DNA of 64,000 nt from Tunicatimonas pelagia (GTDB lineage: Bacteria > Bacteroidota > Bacteroidia > Cytophagales > Cyclobacteriaceae): positions 3,981,001 through 4,045,000 of the forward strand of contig NZ_CP120683.1 of assembly GCF_030506325.1 (NCBI RefSeq). The letters run 5' to 3'. Of the stretch, positions 52,787 to 61,807 are shown piece after piece. A model generated the notes under the pieces. The model did no database searches. It was not told where the DNA came from and was given only the letters and a program-made list of their open reading frames with translations. Both the position numbers and the translations under genes were made by a program. Every line of letters starts with the position of its first letter. The stretch's first letter is position 1.

Positions 52787-52878
52787 TAAACTAAGCTTCT
52801 GGTGTAATCTTAGGCGATCAAGCGGGTTACCGAATTTGTTTCAAAAGAACCAAGGGTTAAGCCGCTTACAGCTTGTAT

Positions 52879-55800
52879 CTAATTTTTCGGATAGTTATTT
52901 CTTCGCTCCTGTAGCTGCTGAATCAGTTTGTTTAGTTCTTCCTCTACCTGATGAATAAACGCATCGGAAACGCCGTTAGAAACTTCGTTAGAAACTTCAG
53001 TAGAGCGTATTTTTTCTTTTGCCTCTCTCAAAAAACCGAGTACATGTTCGGCTGACAGCATAATAAGCGTAGGCTGCATAGTGTGGATGGTAGCTTGTAG
53101 CAATTCAGCATCTTTTGTTTCTAATGCTTTAATAATGGTAGCTTTATGATCGGTAAAGCTACTTAGCGCGAGTTCATAGAACGTATCTAGCCGTTGAGGG
53201 TCCTTGATAAATATATCCTCTACCTCAGGTACATTTACCGCTTCATCGGTAGATTGGCTAAACTGTTGTGTGTGCTTTATAATTTTGTTCTGTAGCTCCG
53301 ATGGATCAAAGGGTTTAGCCACGTAATCATCAAAATAATCGTTCGCTGACTGGCGATTTATCTCAGTAATATCGGCCGTAAGAGCAATAATTGGAGTTTT
53401 CTCGTTTCCGTTGCTTAGTGCCCTAATTTGTTTAGCGGCCTTCACTCCATCCATTACCGGCATCCGAATATCCATAAGAATTATATCATAAATTGTTTGC
53501 TTCGCTTTGTTCACGGCTTCTTCACCATTGCTAGCCTCATCAATAGCTATGTTCCACCATTCTTGTAAATACTGCACAACTACCATACGGTTAACCGGGG
53601 CATCTTCAACCAGTAATAACTGCTTAATCTTGGCTAAACCAACATTAGGGTTTTGGGTATTATGAATGGTAGCTTCTTCTAGCTCGCCAATAGCGAATGA
53701 AAGGGTAAAAAAGAACGTAGACCCTTTACCTGGCTCGCTTTTCACATGAATTTGACTACCTTTTAGCTGCAATAGCATTCGAGTAATGGTAAGCCCTAGC
53801 CCAGTACCCCCGAAGTTGCGGGAAGTAGAGCTGTCTTCCTGTGTAAAGGAGTTGAAAACATTATCTAAGCGATCGGGAGCAATTCCCACTCCAGTATCAA
53901 TAACCGCAAAGTAGAGCGTAACCATTGTGCTGCTGCTTTCTACCACGTTTATACGCAAGGTCACTGTACCCTGATGGGTGAATTTAATGGCGTTACTGAG
54001 TAGGTTGTTTAGTATCTGGTTCAGCTTATTATGGTCGCAGACAATTACTTCTGGAACATCCTCATCCTGTTCCAGAATTAGTTGGTTTTGGTTCTTTTGG
54101 GCTTGAGCTTCGTGAGCACGAATTAGGCTATGGATAAAACGGTGGAAATTAAACGGTGCTCGGGTAACTTCAACTTTCCCCGCTTCAATTTTGCTGAAAT
54201 CGAGAATATCATTGATAAGCGCCATCAGCGATTGCGACGAAAATTTCAGCGTTTGAAGATTATCTTGCTGAGCCGACTGAGGATTTTGTATCAACAATAA
54301 ATCAGCAATTCCGATGATGGCATTTAGTGGCGTACGAATTTCGTGGCTCATCGTAGCCAGAAACTCTTCCTTCACTTTCACCGCCTGCTCAGCATCTTCT
54401 TTCGCCTTCCTCAGTTGTTTTTCAATACTTTTATAGTGGGTAATGTCATCGACTACCCCGGTCCACACAATATTGCCATTGTTCTTTTTTTCCGGCACGC
54501 TCGTAATTTTCACCCATTTTATTAGGTTAGTTTTTGCACTGATGATCCGTCCTTCCCAAGCGTTTACCTCAAGATTTTCAGCGGCTCGCTGAGAACTAGC
54601 AGCAAAGCTATTTATATCGTCAGGATGAATCGCCTGATACGCTAAATCTGCATTCTTAGTGATTGCTTCTGGTTTTAGTTCGTAAATTTGCTCGCTAGCG
54701 GCACTCACGTAAGTAAATGTATCGCTTCCATCGGGGTAAATAACATACTCATAAATCATCTCCGGAATAGATTCGGTAATTCGCTTGATCTGCCGATCCC
54801 GTTTCCGAATGCGCCGTTCGTTGGCTTGCCGATCAAGCTCGGCTCCGGCTCGTAGGCTCAGTACATTGAGCAAATAGTCGGTATCTGGGGTTTCTTGCCA
54901 AGGTTGGTCATTAATCATTACTAAAATACCTAAAGTCTCTCCGGTACTTGGCGAGGTAATGGGTACTCCTAAGTAGCTCTCGGCATTCCAGCGTTGCAGC
55001 TTTGGGTCTTCTGGAAACTGCTGAGATACATTTTCAAAGTAGCGTACATCCTCGTTTCGGGCTACTGCAGCGCAGGGCACTCCTTGCAAGCCGTACGCGA
55101 AATCCTTAGCGAGTTTACCGTCAACTCTGAGAGCTTTGGTTTCTACCTCCGTTTCGTTTGAAGACAGAATACCAATATACACATATTTAATGCGAAACAG
55201 TTCGGCAATTTGCTGGGTAAGGTCTTTGAAAAATTCCTCTCCGGTAAGGTTAGCACTCTGCCGAACAATACCTTGTAGCTGTTGCTCTCGCTTACGCTTC
55301 TGGGTAATTTCTTGGCTACTCATTACCGCTCCTACTACGGTTCCATCCTCCCCGTGAATGGGCATTACGGTAATATCGTGAAATCTCGGATCGCCAAGCT
55401 CAGTAATACGGGTGCTTTCATAACCCGTTACTGTTGTTCGTTTTCCTTCAAAGGCAGTGTCAAACATATTACGAGTTTTAGCCTGAGCATCGGGAAAGTC
55501 CTCCAGCAACTTAAGTACGTTGTCTCCTTCTTTCACATCCTTCTGAAATATATTCTGAAAAGCCTCCCACTGGGTTCTATTCAACGCCAATACTTCAAAG
55601 TTAGGGTCAACTACCAGTACTAATATGTCTAGCTCATAAATGGTATTATTGATAATACTCTGACGGTATGCTGCTTGGCGTTGAGCCTTTTTCTTCTCCG
55701 TTATATCAATTGCCACTCCCTTAATACCCACAACCTTATCGTGCGTAAATATTGGCTGAATAAACACGTCGTAATCGTAGCTACCTAGCCTCATCTCAGC

Positions 55801-58212
55801 ACGTACACTCTGCTTATCGATGAGTACCTGCCGCTTCAGATCAATAAATTTCTGATAATCTTTACCCAGCAGTTCGTCGTCGGTCTTTCCTAACACATTA
55901 TCAATGGGGTAATCCGGATGACTGTTACACTGCCATATGTACTGCAGGTCGGTATTTTGGTAGAAGATAATAATGGGCGAGTTCTCTAGTGCGAGCTTAA
56001 AGCGGTCGTTGCTTTCTTCCAACTCTCCTTTAATTTGGCTGATCTCAGCTTCCTTCTCTACTAAGTTTTCGTTAGAGATCGCTAGTTCAGCGTTAGCTGT
56101 TTGCAACTCCTCATTGGCCGACTGTAATTCTTCATTGCTGGTTTCCAGCTCTTCATTAGCTGATTTTAACTCTTCATTCGATGATTGCAGCTCCTCGTTC
56201 ATGGTCTGCAACTCTTCGTTAGTTGTTTCTAGCTCTTCGGTAAATGTTTGAAGGTGCTCTCGAGTAGCAGCTAGTTCCTGCTCCAGTTCCATTACCCGCA
56301 CTGCGTTTTTATACTCATCTTGCGCCTTAACCTCATCTAATGAAAGGGGGTAGCCTACGTCAGGATCAATCTTCTCAAAAATTACCAAATAATAACTCTG
56401 ATCGTTTTTGCGGTACAGTAGTGATTTTACGGTAAGGCGCACTGTTTCTTCCTGTTGGTACGTTGTAAAACGAATAATGCTACTCTTCTGCGGGGTTCCC
56501 TCGCGTTTGGCACGCGTAATGGTAGTTCGCAAGCCCAAGTGCAGTCCTCGGTGCACTATTTTGAGAATGCTAGCATTGAGTGATCCTTCGCTCAAATCAA
56601 CGTAAGGAGCCATTCTGCCTTTAATCAATAACACCTCCAGCGTATCATCAATCACCACATAAGGGTGCTCATACGTTTGTATTAAAGTCTCTCGGGCAAT
56701 TTCTTCTAGCGATAGTTCGGTCTTTGAAGGTGGAGCCGATTCTGACTTATCCCGGCTCTTTTTAAAGTTGGTATATTTGAGTGTGTTGAGATGCGTCCCT
56801 GATTTACGACGGAATATTTTCTGTTTGTTATCTTCTTTAAGAAATAAATCAGTTAGTTGAAGAATATTCTCCGACTTACCCAACATTAGGTAGGCGTTTT
56901 CATTCAGGGCGTAGTGAAATACCGGCAATACTTCTTTTTGTAACTCATTGCGAAAGTAGATAAGCACATTACGGCAAGTCACTAAATCTAAGCGAACAAA
57001 AGGAGGATCTACGGTAATATCATGTTTAGAGAAGAGTACTAACTGCCGGATTTTTTTCTTAATCTCGTAGCCGTCTACCCCCTGGTTAAAGTATTCTTCC
57101 AATAAATCAGGGCTTAGGTTGGCCACTTGCTCTTCAGAATACGCTCCTCTCCGTCCAACTACTAAAGCGTTTTCGTCGATATCAGTAGCAAAAATCTGAA
57201 CCGTGTTGTTATGAATATCTTTACCCAGAATTTCGAATAAAAGGATAGCAATAGAGTAGGGCTCCTCGCCGGTGGCACAGCCCACCGACCATATCCGAAT
57301 AGGTTCCCCTCTTTTCTTCTTAGTCACGATCTCTTTTAAATACTTTTCAAGGGTGTTGAAGGCTACCTGATCGCGAAAAAACTCGGTTACCCCAATCAGC
57401 ACCGTTTGAAATAAGTTGTCCAGTTCCGTCGGGTTTTCCTGGATGTAGCGGTAATAATCGTCAATATTGAGTAGGTCTAAAGCATCCAGCCGTTTGGTGA
57501 TCCGTCGCTGAATGGTAGAGGATTTGTACTTAGAAAAGTCTGTTCCGGTCTTGCTGGTCATTAGCCGGAAAATACTTTCGGTGCTGCTTTCTTTCTCCTC
57601 TACTCCGTTTACCACCTGATGATTTTGGATGAAGCGACCCAACTCATAGCCAATCTGAACCGGAGGTAGCACCACATCTACGTAGCCGGTTTTAATGGCG
57701 GTTTCGGGCATACTGCGGTGCTGAGAAGTAGAAGGTTCCTGAGCAATGGTATAGCCTTTGTTCTTTTTAATTTCTCTGATGCCCAAGGTGCCGTCCTCTC
57801 CGGTGCCAGATAAAATAACCCCGATGGCATAATTCTTAAATTCAGCAGCGATAGATTGTAAGAGGTTATCTATTGAAGGTACTGCATGTACTTTTTGCTG
57901 AATTTTCTTTAAAATAATAGAACGGTCTTCCACCGAAATTTCGTAGTCAGGAGGGGTTATGTAAACCGTACCAGTTTCAATAGGAAGCTGGTCTTGCGCT
58001 TCGGCAATAGGCCAACGAGAGTTACGGTTTAGTAACTCTACCATGCGGCTTTTGTAGTCGGGACTGAGGTGCTGGGCTACAATAATGGCAAAATTGGTAG
58101 GTTTAGCAGGTAAATTATCAACCAACTTAGAAAGCGCATCTAATCCTCCCGCCGAAGCCCCCACTCCTACTACATATAGTTTATCGCTATCTTTTAGATG
58201 ATCGTCGCCCAT
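52879..58212 (-). CDS. CheB-CheR-PAS-GAF-histidine kinase-receiver hybrid sensor protein
   Basis: 1777 residues. The domains in order are CheB methylesterase (about 8-190; VGVGASAGGLDAL, VAQHLSPD, GTGEDGTLGI), CheR methyltransferase (about 211-480; SVGCATGEEPYSIA, VTCRNVLIYF), a helical linker rich in NEELQ repeats (about 635-740) and PAS-like domains near 750, 870 and 1150, with a GAF domain near 990-1130. HisKA follows with H1290 (MSHEIRTPLN), then HATPase (SNAIKFTH, DTGVGI, GTGLGL), a receiver with D1581 (LMDIRMPVMDG) and a C-terminal Hpt-like helix bundle with H1710. It probably links a non-canonical chemosensory signal to a phosphorelay. No chemotaxis genes lie nearby. Confidence 0.95.
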   Translation of the reverse strand: MGDDHLKDSDKLYVVGVGASAGGLDALSKLVDNLPAKPTNFAIIVAQHLSPDYKSRMVELLNRNSRWPIAEAQDQLPIETGTVYITPPDYEISVEDRSIILKKIQQKVHAVPSIDNLLQSIAAEFKNYAIGVILSGTGEDGTLGIREIKKNKGYTIAQEPSTSQHRSMPETAIKTGYVDVVLPPVQIGYELGRFIQNHQVVNGVEEKESSTESIFRLMTSKTGTDFSKYKSSTIQRRITKRLDALDLLNIDDYYRYIQENPTELDNLFQTVLIGVTEFFRDQVAFNTLEKYLKEIVTKKKRGEPIRIWSVGCATGEEPYSIAILLFEILGKDIHNNTVQIFATDIDENALVVGRRGAYSEEQVANLSPDLLEEYFNQGVDGYEIKKKIRQLVLFSKHDITVDPPFVRLDLVTCRNVLIYFRNELQKEVLPVFHYALNENAYLMLGKSENILQLTDLFLKEDNKQKIFRRKSGTHLNTLKYTNFKKSRDKSESAPPSKTELSLEEIARETLIQTYEHPYVVIDDTLEVLLIKGRMAPYVDLSEGSLNASILKIVHRGLHLGLRTTITRAKREGTPQKSSIIRFTTYQQEETVRLTVKSLLYRKNDQSYYLVIFEKIDPDVGYPLSLDEVKAQDEYKNAVRVMELEQELAATREHLQTFTEELETTNEELQTMNEELQSSNEELKSANEELETSNEELQSANEELQTANAELAISNENLVEKEAEISQIKGELEESNDRFKLALENSPIIIFYQNTDLQYIWQCNSHPDYPIDNVLGKTDDELLGKDYQKFIDLKRQVLIDKQSVRAEMRLGSYDYDVFIQPIFTHDKVVGIKGVAIDITEKKKAQRQAAYRQSIINNTIYELDILVLVVDPNFEVLALNRTQWEAFQNIFQKDVKEGDNVLKLLEDFPDAQAKTRNMFDTAFEGKRTTVTGYESTRITELGDPRFHDITVMPIHGEDGTVVGAVMSSQEITQKRKREQQLQGIVRQSANLTGEEFFKDLTQQIAELFRIKYVYIGILSSNETEVETKALRVDGKLAKDFAYGLQGVPCAAVARNEDVRYFENVSQQFPEDPKLQRWNAESYLGVPITSPSTGETLGILVMINDQPWQETPDTDYLLNVLSLRAGAELDRQANERRIRKRDRQIKRITESIPEMIYEYVIYPDGSDTFTYVSAASEQIYELKPEAITKNADLAYQAIHPDDINSFAASSQRAAENLEVNAWEGRIISAKTNLIKWVKITSVPEKKNNGNIVWTGVVDDITHYKSIEKQLRKAKEDAEQAVKVKEEFLATMSHEIRTPLNAIIGIADLLLIQNPQSAQQDNLQTLKFSSQSLMALINDILDFSKIEAGKVEVTRAPFNFHRFIHSLIRAHEAQAQKNQNQLILEQDEDVPEVIVCDHNKLNQILNNLLSNAIKFTHQGTVTLRINVVESSSTMVTLYFAVIDTGVGIAPDRLDNVFNSFTQEDSSTSRNFGGTGLGLTITRMLLQLKGSQIHVKSEPGKGSTFFFTLSFAIGELEEATIHNTQNPNVGLAKIKQLLLVEDAPVNRMVVVQYLQEWWNIAIDEASNGEEAVNKAKQTIYDIILMDIRMPVMDGVKAAKQIRALSNGNEKTPIIALTADITEINRQSANDYFDDYVAKPFDPSELQNKIIKHTQQFSQSTDEAVNVPEVEDIFIKDPQRLDTFYELALSSFTDHKATIIKALETKDAELLQATIHTMQPTLIMLSAEHVLGFLREAKEKIRSTEVSNEVSNGVSDAFIHQVEEELNKLIQQLQERRNNYPKN

Positions 58213-58398
58213 TATATAGGTTTAGTTGAAAATGCATCGAGCAGTGTGTAGTAAATGTACTTCAATTATGAGCAACTCCCAACTAAAGTATTGTCCCAAA
58301 AATCCTATGCATTGCTCGCTAGTAGGTTTTTTATACTACATATGCCAGGTAATGTTTTATCAAAATTTGAACGGTTAGTTACTTACTAACAAACTACT

Positions 58399-58878
58399 TT
58401 GTCGTTTTATCTCAATCAAATTGATGTACTAGTGAAAACATTAGAAAACATTGTATCTATCCAGATTCCGGCTAAAGATTTTGAATTAGCCCGGAAGAAG
58501 CTACAGGAAGTACAAAAGATTTTGCATCCTTACTTAATTACCCTAACCCCCGAAGAGCGTAAAGTGATACCTAAAATGAGTAATCGCAGTGTACCTTTTG
58601 TAGAGAAAGTGAGTGACTATGCCAAGACGAACCCTGAGCTTGGTCCCGCTTATTTAGACGTAGAAGAATTAGAGATTGACTTACAGTCGGTACGTTGCTT
58701 GAGCCAGCTGACCCAGCAAGTACAGACTATCCGAAGCAGCTTAGGCGATACGGCCATGCTGGCCGGAAGCGAAGCCTACGTAGCTTCGTTAGCCTACTAC
58801 AATTCAGTAAAAGGAGCCTCTAAACTAAATATAGCGGGAGCCAAGTCCATTTACGATGATCTTAAAACAACGCTTTGA
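58399..58878 (+). CDS. Hypothetical helical protein (TTG start)
   Basis: 159 residues from a TTG at 58399; the next in-frame ATG would lose the first third, and an in-frame stop lies four codons upstream. The product is mostly alpha-helical (VLVKTLENIVSIQIPAKDFELARKKLQEVQKIL, TQQVQTIRSSLGDTAMLAGSEAYVASLAYYNSVKGASK) with no signal peptide. I do not recognise the family. It is divergent from the large hybrid kinase, with a 186-bp spacer shared by both promoters, so regulation by or with the kinase is possible but unproven. Confidence 0.65.
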   Translation: MSFYLNQIDVLVKTLENIVSIQIPAKDFELARKKLQEVQKILHPYLITLTPEERKVIPKMSNRSVPFVEKVSDYAKTNPELGPAYLDVEELEIDLQSVRCLSQLTQQVQTIRSSLGDTAMLAGSEAYVASLAYYNSVKGASKLNIAGAKSIYDDLKTTL

Positions 58879-59292
58879 GAGCCAGAGGCACTGTAGTGAA
58901 GCGCGACCTGCAATGAAACAGTTGGCAGTTAGCAAGGTGTAGTTAACAATAGAGAACGGAGAACGAGACCCCGGAACTTGTCGGGGAGAGAACGGAATTT
59001 GGAAACAGCAAGCTAAAAATCAAAATCAAGGTAGAAGTATTTTTGGGCTATATTCCCCACCGTGGCCTTCAATCTTACCATGGACTATAATTCTACACGG
59101 GTATAGAGAGGGTTTGCGTTCATGGGCTGTGCTCTTATCAGATTAATTTTCAACCTCAATGTGTAGAAGGGAGGTTGAAAATTAATCCGACTTATGTCAA
59201 ATGTTACAAATGTGTCTGAAGTAGATGTCTTTAACCATTCAAGAATCAGAAGGCTAAAGTTGAGCTAAGTTCTTCAGCACGGATAACCTTTG
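58879..59292. other. Repeat-rich intergenic region
   Basis: A 414-bp gap without a gene. Bases 58924-59000 carry words shared with the spacer at 22150-22210 (CAGTTAGCA, GAGAACGGA, GGAATTT), including a short hairpin CCCCG/CGGGG (58969-58973, 58982-58986). A perfect 17-bp inverted repeat lies at 59141-59187 and is listed separately. No terminator T-tract is seen for either flanking gene. Confidence 0.6.
59141..59187. repeat. Perfect 17-bp inverted repeat with 13-base loop
   Basis: Bases 59141-59157 and 59171-59187 are exact reverse complements (arm begins GATTAATTTTCAACCTC). As RNA it would give a long stable stem in either direction. There is no T-run on either side, so it is not a classic intrinsic terminator. 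It lies about 100 bases downstream of the minus-strand gene at 59293 and far from any start codon, which argues against a promoter operator. Confidence 0.9.
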
Positions 59293-59913
59293 TCAAAAAT
59301 TAAAGCCGAAGTGTAGTCCTGGTTCGGCGTTGAATTTAGACCATTTGTTGTCCAGTTGTTTAAAGGATTCAGGCATCTCGGTATGGAAAGGTCGATGCGT
59401 AATCGCAATAGAAGGTTCTATAAACCAGCGATCGTTAAACAGTTTGATGTGGTACCCTAGCCGGTAGGTATTGAAAATCTGAAAACCGTTATCAATCTTA
59501 TTGCCATTATTGTCTACAAAAGACTGCCAGGCATTCATCATGTGAACCGCGGTGTACAAACCTTTCCACCAAAAGCGTTGGTAGACCAGCGCAAACCCAC
59601 GTTCGCGGATGTAGCCCGGAAACTCTTCTTCAGGAGCTTCAAAAGAACTACTGAGGGGTGGTATTCCTAGTGGCCACGCGTATTTCCAGGTTTTAAATTC
59701 TAGCGACACTACGTCTTTTCCCGTCAGACGGTAACCCAAATTAAGCTGCACAAATTCAGGGTTATTCGATTCTAAGAAATTACCCAACATAAAAAAGGTA
59801 CTTCCGATAAAACACTTTCGGTACGTAGTGTCCTGAGGAGCATATTGGGCTTTGAGCGGCATTAAACTGGCTAGTAATAAAAGTACGCTAAGTATGGTGA
59901 ATTTTCTTCGCAT
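59293..59913 (-). CDS. Exported hypothetical protein, probably outer-membrane beta-barrel
   Basis: 206 residues with a signal peptide (LSVLLLLASLMPLKAQ). The mature part has alternating amphipathic strands with aromatic girdles (FVQLNLGYRLTGKDVVSLEFKTWKYAW, FALVYQRFWWKGLYTAVHMMNAWQSF, QIFNTYRLGYHIKLFNDRWFIEPSIAITHRPF) and ends in Phe (LHFGFNF), the usual BAM signal of outer-membrane barrels. An 8- or 10-strand barrel of unknown function is likely. A Crp/Fnr regulator gene lies 79 bases upstream on the same strand and may control it. Confidence 0.75.
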   Translation of the reverse strand: MRRKFTILSVLLLLASLMPLKAQYAPQDTTYRKCFIGSTFFMLGNFLESNNPEFVQLNLGYRLTGKDVVSLEFKTWKYAWPLGIPPLSSSFEAPEEEFPGYIRERGFALVYQRFWWKGLYTAVHMMNAWQSFVDNNGNKIDNGFQIFNTYRLGYHIKLFNDRWFIEPSIAITHRPFHTEMPESFKQLDNKWSKFNAEPGLHFGFNF

Positions 59914-59992
59914 AATATTTTTGTTTTATGCAAAGATCGTTGGGCAGTAACCCAAAAAACGTTCACTTAAGGTAATTAATGAGCTACCGCTA

Positions 59993-60568
59993 CTATTTTT
60001 TATCAGTGAGTCGGGCTCGTAACCGACTTAGCGATTGGGGAGTGATACCGATGAAGCTGGCCAATTGGTGCTGCGGTACTCTCTGTAACAGATCAGGTCT
60101 TTTTTCTACTAAATCTAAATAGCGTTCTTCGGGAGAGAACGTCTTGAACTGGTCGAGCGAAAGTTGGGCTTTCGCTAAAAGTTCTTCGGAGAGTATTCGG
60201 CAGAGCGTTTCAAATTTGGGAAATTTTTCAAAGATCGCGTCTTCCATATCAGGGTTAGCCACGGTCAGAATAGAGTCCTCTACACAAGCGATAAAATATT
60301 CAGAGGGCTGTTTGTTAAGAACACAATGAGGTGTGAGGCCTTCCATTTCGGTATAAAAAGCGGTGGTTTTTTCGTTGCCGTCTACTATATAATATGTGCG
60401 TAAGCACCCTTTTAACACAAAATAGCCATCGCTAGAGCGTTGCCCTTCTTCAAGTAAAACCATTCCCTTCTTAAAGGCACGAAATATATCTAAGGCCACC
60501 AGTGCCTTCTTCTCTTCTTCCGAAAGAGAAATATATTTGGCAAGAAAGTCAAATAACATGTGTTCCAT
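59993..60568 (-). CDS. Crp/Fnr family transcriptional regulator
   Basis: 191 residues. Cyclic-nucleotide-binding domain (about 15-120, MVLLEEGQRSSDGYFVLKGCLRTYYIVDGNEKTTAFYTE) followed by a winged HTH (VPQHQLASFIGITPQSLSRLRARL). Same length and layout as the regulator at 13339-13914, with the same VPQHxxASFxGITPxSLSRxR core, so the two are paralogs. The canonical cAMP phosphate-binding residues are absent, so the effector is unknown. The barrel protein gene lies downstream on the same strand. Confidence 0.9.
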   Translation of the reverse strand: MEHMLFDFLAKYISLSEEEKKALVALDIFRAFKKGMVLLEEGQRSSDGYFVLKGCLRTYYIVDGNEKTTAFYTEMEGLTPHCVLNKQPSEYFIACVEDSILTVANPDMEDAIFEKFPKFETLCRILSEELLAKAQLSLDQFKTFSPEERYLDLVEKRPDLLQRVPQHQLASFIGITPQSLSRLRARLTDKK

Positions 60569-60624
60569 GGTTGGAATGGTCGTTCGGTCTACTGTTGATT
60601 ATACTGTGCTTACTGCTACCCGTT

Positions 60625-61044
60625 TTATTCATTTTTAGTTTTAGCTAAGTATTCTTTAGGGGTCAGAATTGATAATACACTTTCCTTATAATCTTTGGTG
60701 TTTCTAGTAATTATAATTTGGTGTCCGGCATCTTCGGCACAATAATTTTGAACAGCATCTTCAAAGTCTTTGAACTTAGAATGAGCTGCTTTAGTAATAA
60801 TACCCTGCTCCACGTTCTCTACTTTCACGATTTCCAATATCTTCTTCGTTTGGCTATCCGCTTTCTTTTGATTTTCAAGTTTGCCAATGATGTAGTTTAC
60901 ATTCGTGATAGAAATAGGAGAAACACAAAGGCTAACGTTGTCCGCTGTAGCGTCTTCGATGATTTCAACGATGTCATCCGCGAATGGCTCTCTATCCAAC
61001 AATAAGTCTAATAGCACATCTGAGTCTAGAAAAATCTTATTCAC
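60625..61044 (-). CDS. PIN domain toxin (type II, VapC-like)
   Basis: 139 residues. PIN-domain acidic residues are seen at D8 (FLDSDVLLDLL), the central Glu/Asp region (KFKDFEDAVQ) and the late ITRNTKDYKES stretch, forming the Mg2+ site of an RNase. The protein starts four bases before the antitoxin's stop ends (ATGA-type overlap), the usual coupled order. It should cleave RNA when freed from its antitoxin. The locus sits between the barrel protein/Crp genes and the DUF1538 unit. Confidence 0.9.
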   Translation of the reverse strand: MNKIFLDSDVLLDLLLDREPFADDIVEIIEDATADNVSLCVSPISITNVNYIIGKLENQKKADSQTKKILEIVKVENVEQGIITKAAHSKFKDFEDAVQNYCAEDAGHQIIITRNTKDYKESVLSILTPKEYLAKTKNE

Positions 61045-61298
61045 TTCTTGAGATATTTTTCAATAAGTGCATCTTCCAATAATTCTTTATATGAACTAAA
61101 ATCTTTGGGCATTCTGACTGATCCCTTTAATTCATTCACTATGCTACTGGGATGTTTTTGGCTACTGTCCCCCTTGTCTTTAGATAAAGATTTCAAGTAT
61201 TCCTCAACGATGCTAGATAAGCTTTTTCCCGAAGCTTTGGCATACGCTTTTGCTTCCTCGATAACCGATTGATTTATTGATAACGTCAATTTGCTCAT
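61041..61298 (-). CDS. DUF6364 family antitoxin
   Basis: 85 residues. The N-terminus MSKLTLSINQSVIEEAKAYAKASGKSLSSIVEEYLKSL is a ribbon-helix-helix-like DNA-binding segment of the DUF6364 type, which regularly precedes PIN toxins. The flexible C-terminal half (VRMPKDFSSYKELLEDALIEKYLKK) is the likely toxin-binding part. Its stop overlaps the PIN start by four bases. It probably autoregulates the pair through the spacer to the right (61299-61386). Confidence 0.85.
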   Translation of the reverse strand: MSKLTLSINQSVIEEAKAYAKASGKSLSSIVEEYLKSLSKDKGDSSQKHPSSIVNELKGSVRMPKDFSSYKELLEDALIEKYLKK

Positions 61299-61386
61299 AC
61301 GTATTAATTTTTACGTACAATATAGTATAAAAAGATTGAATCTACTGATAACTCAGTATCTGAGTTTGGCCTTCAATGTTTTTTAA

Positions 61387-61797
61387 TTACTTGTTTAGTT
61401 GGTTTACACTATCGAGGTTGGTAAACAGAAACTGAGTATAGTCAATCATCCCAATATACTCACCGTTTTCTTCAACGGGGGCAATTCTCACGTCGTAGTT
61501 GTACATTAACCTCGGTACGTACTTAATATTCAGGTGGGCTGGAATCGAAAACACTGGTTTAGTCATTATCTCGTACACGCTTACTTCGTCGAGGGTCTTC
61601 TTGGGAATGATTACTCCCTTTATGATGTCATAAACTGTAATAATTCCGTTAGCATCAGCATTATTTCTTTTCTGGATGATAAGCGCCTGAACATTTTTCT
61701 CCTTCATCAACTCAGCCGCATGTCTTGCACTGGCCAAACCATCAATAAAAAACAGTTTATCGGAAGCAATGTCTTTTGCTTTTTGAAAAGTTTCCAT
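61387..61797 (-). CDS. Tandem CBS domain protein
   Basis: 136 residues made up almost entirely of two CBS motifs (about 10-65: FIDGLASARHAAELMKEKNVQALIIQKRNNADANGIITVYDII; about 75-130: PVFSIPAHLNIKYVPRLMYNYDVRIAPVEENGEYIGMIDYTQFL). CBS pairs bind adenine nucleotides and report energy state. It is the last gene of a four-gene minus-strand unit (two DUF1538 genes, a PII-like gene and this one) with 10 bases to the PII-like gene. It probably regulates the membrane proteins or the PII-like partner (inference). Confidence 0.9.
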   Translation of the reverse strand: METFQKAKDIASDKLFFIDGLASARHAAELMKEKNVQALIIQKRNNADANGIITVYDIIKGVIIPKKTLDEVSVYEIMTKPVFSIPAHLNIKYVPRLMYNYDVRIAPVEENGEYIGMIDYTQFLFTNLDSVNQLNK

Positions 61798-61807
61798 AGC
61801 CTTCTGT

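Noticed and set aside
52820-52867. Imperfect inverted repeat between rmlA and the kinase gene as an intrinsic terminator
   Set aside because: Pairing is interrupted, the loop is long and there is no adjacent T-tract in either direction; noted only within the rmlA entry.
55282-55623. 113-codon plus-strand frame inside the hybrid kinase gene
   Set aside because: Antisense to PAS-domain coding sequence; no homologous pattern.
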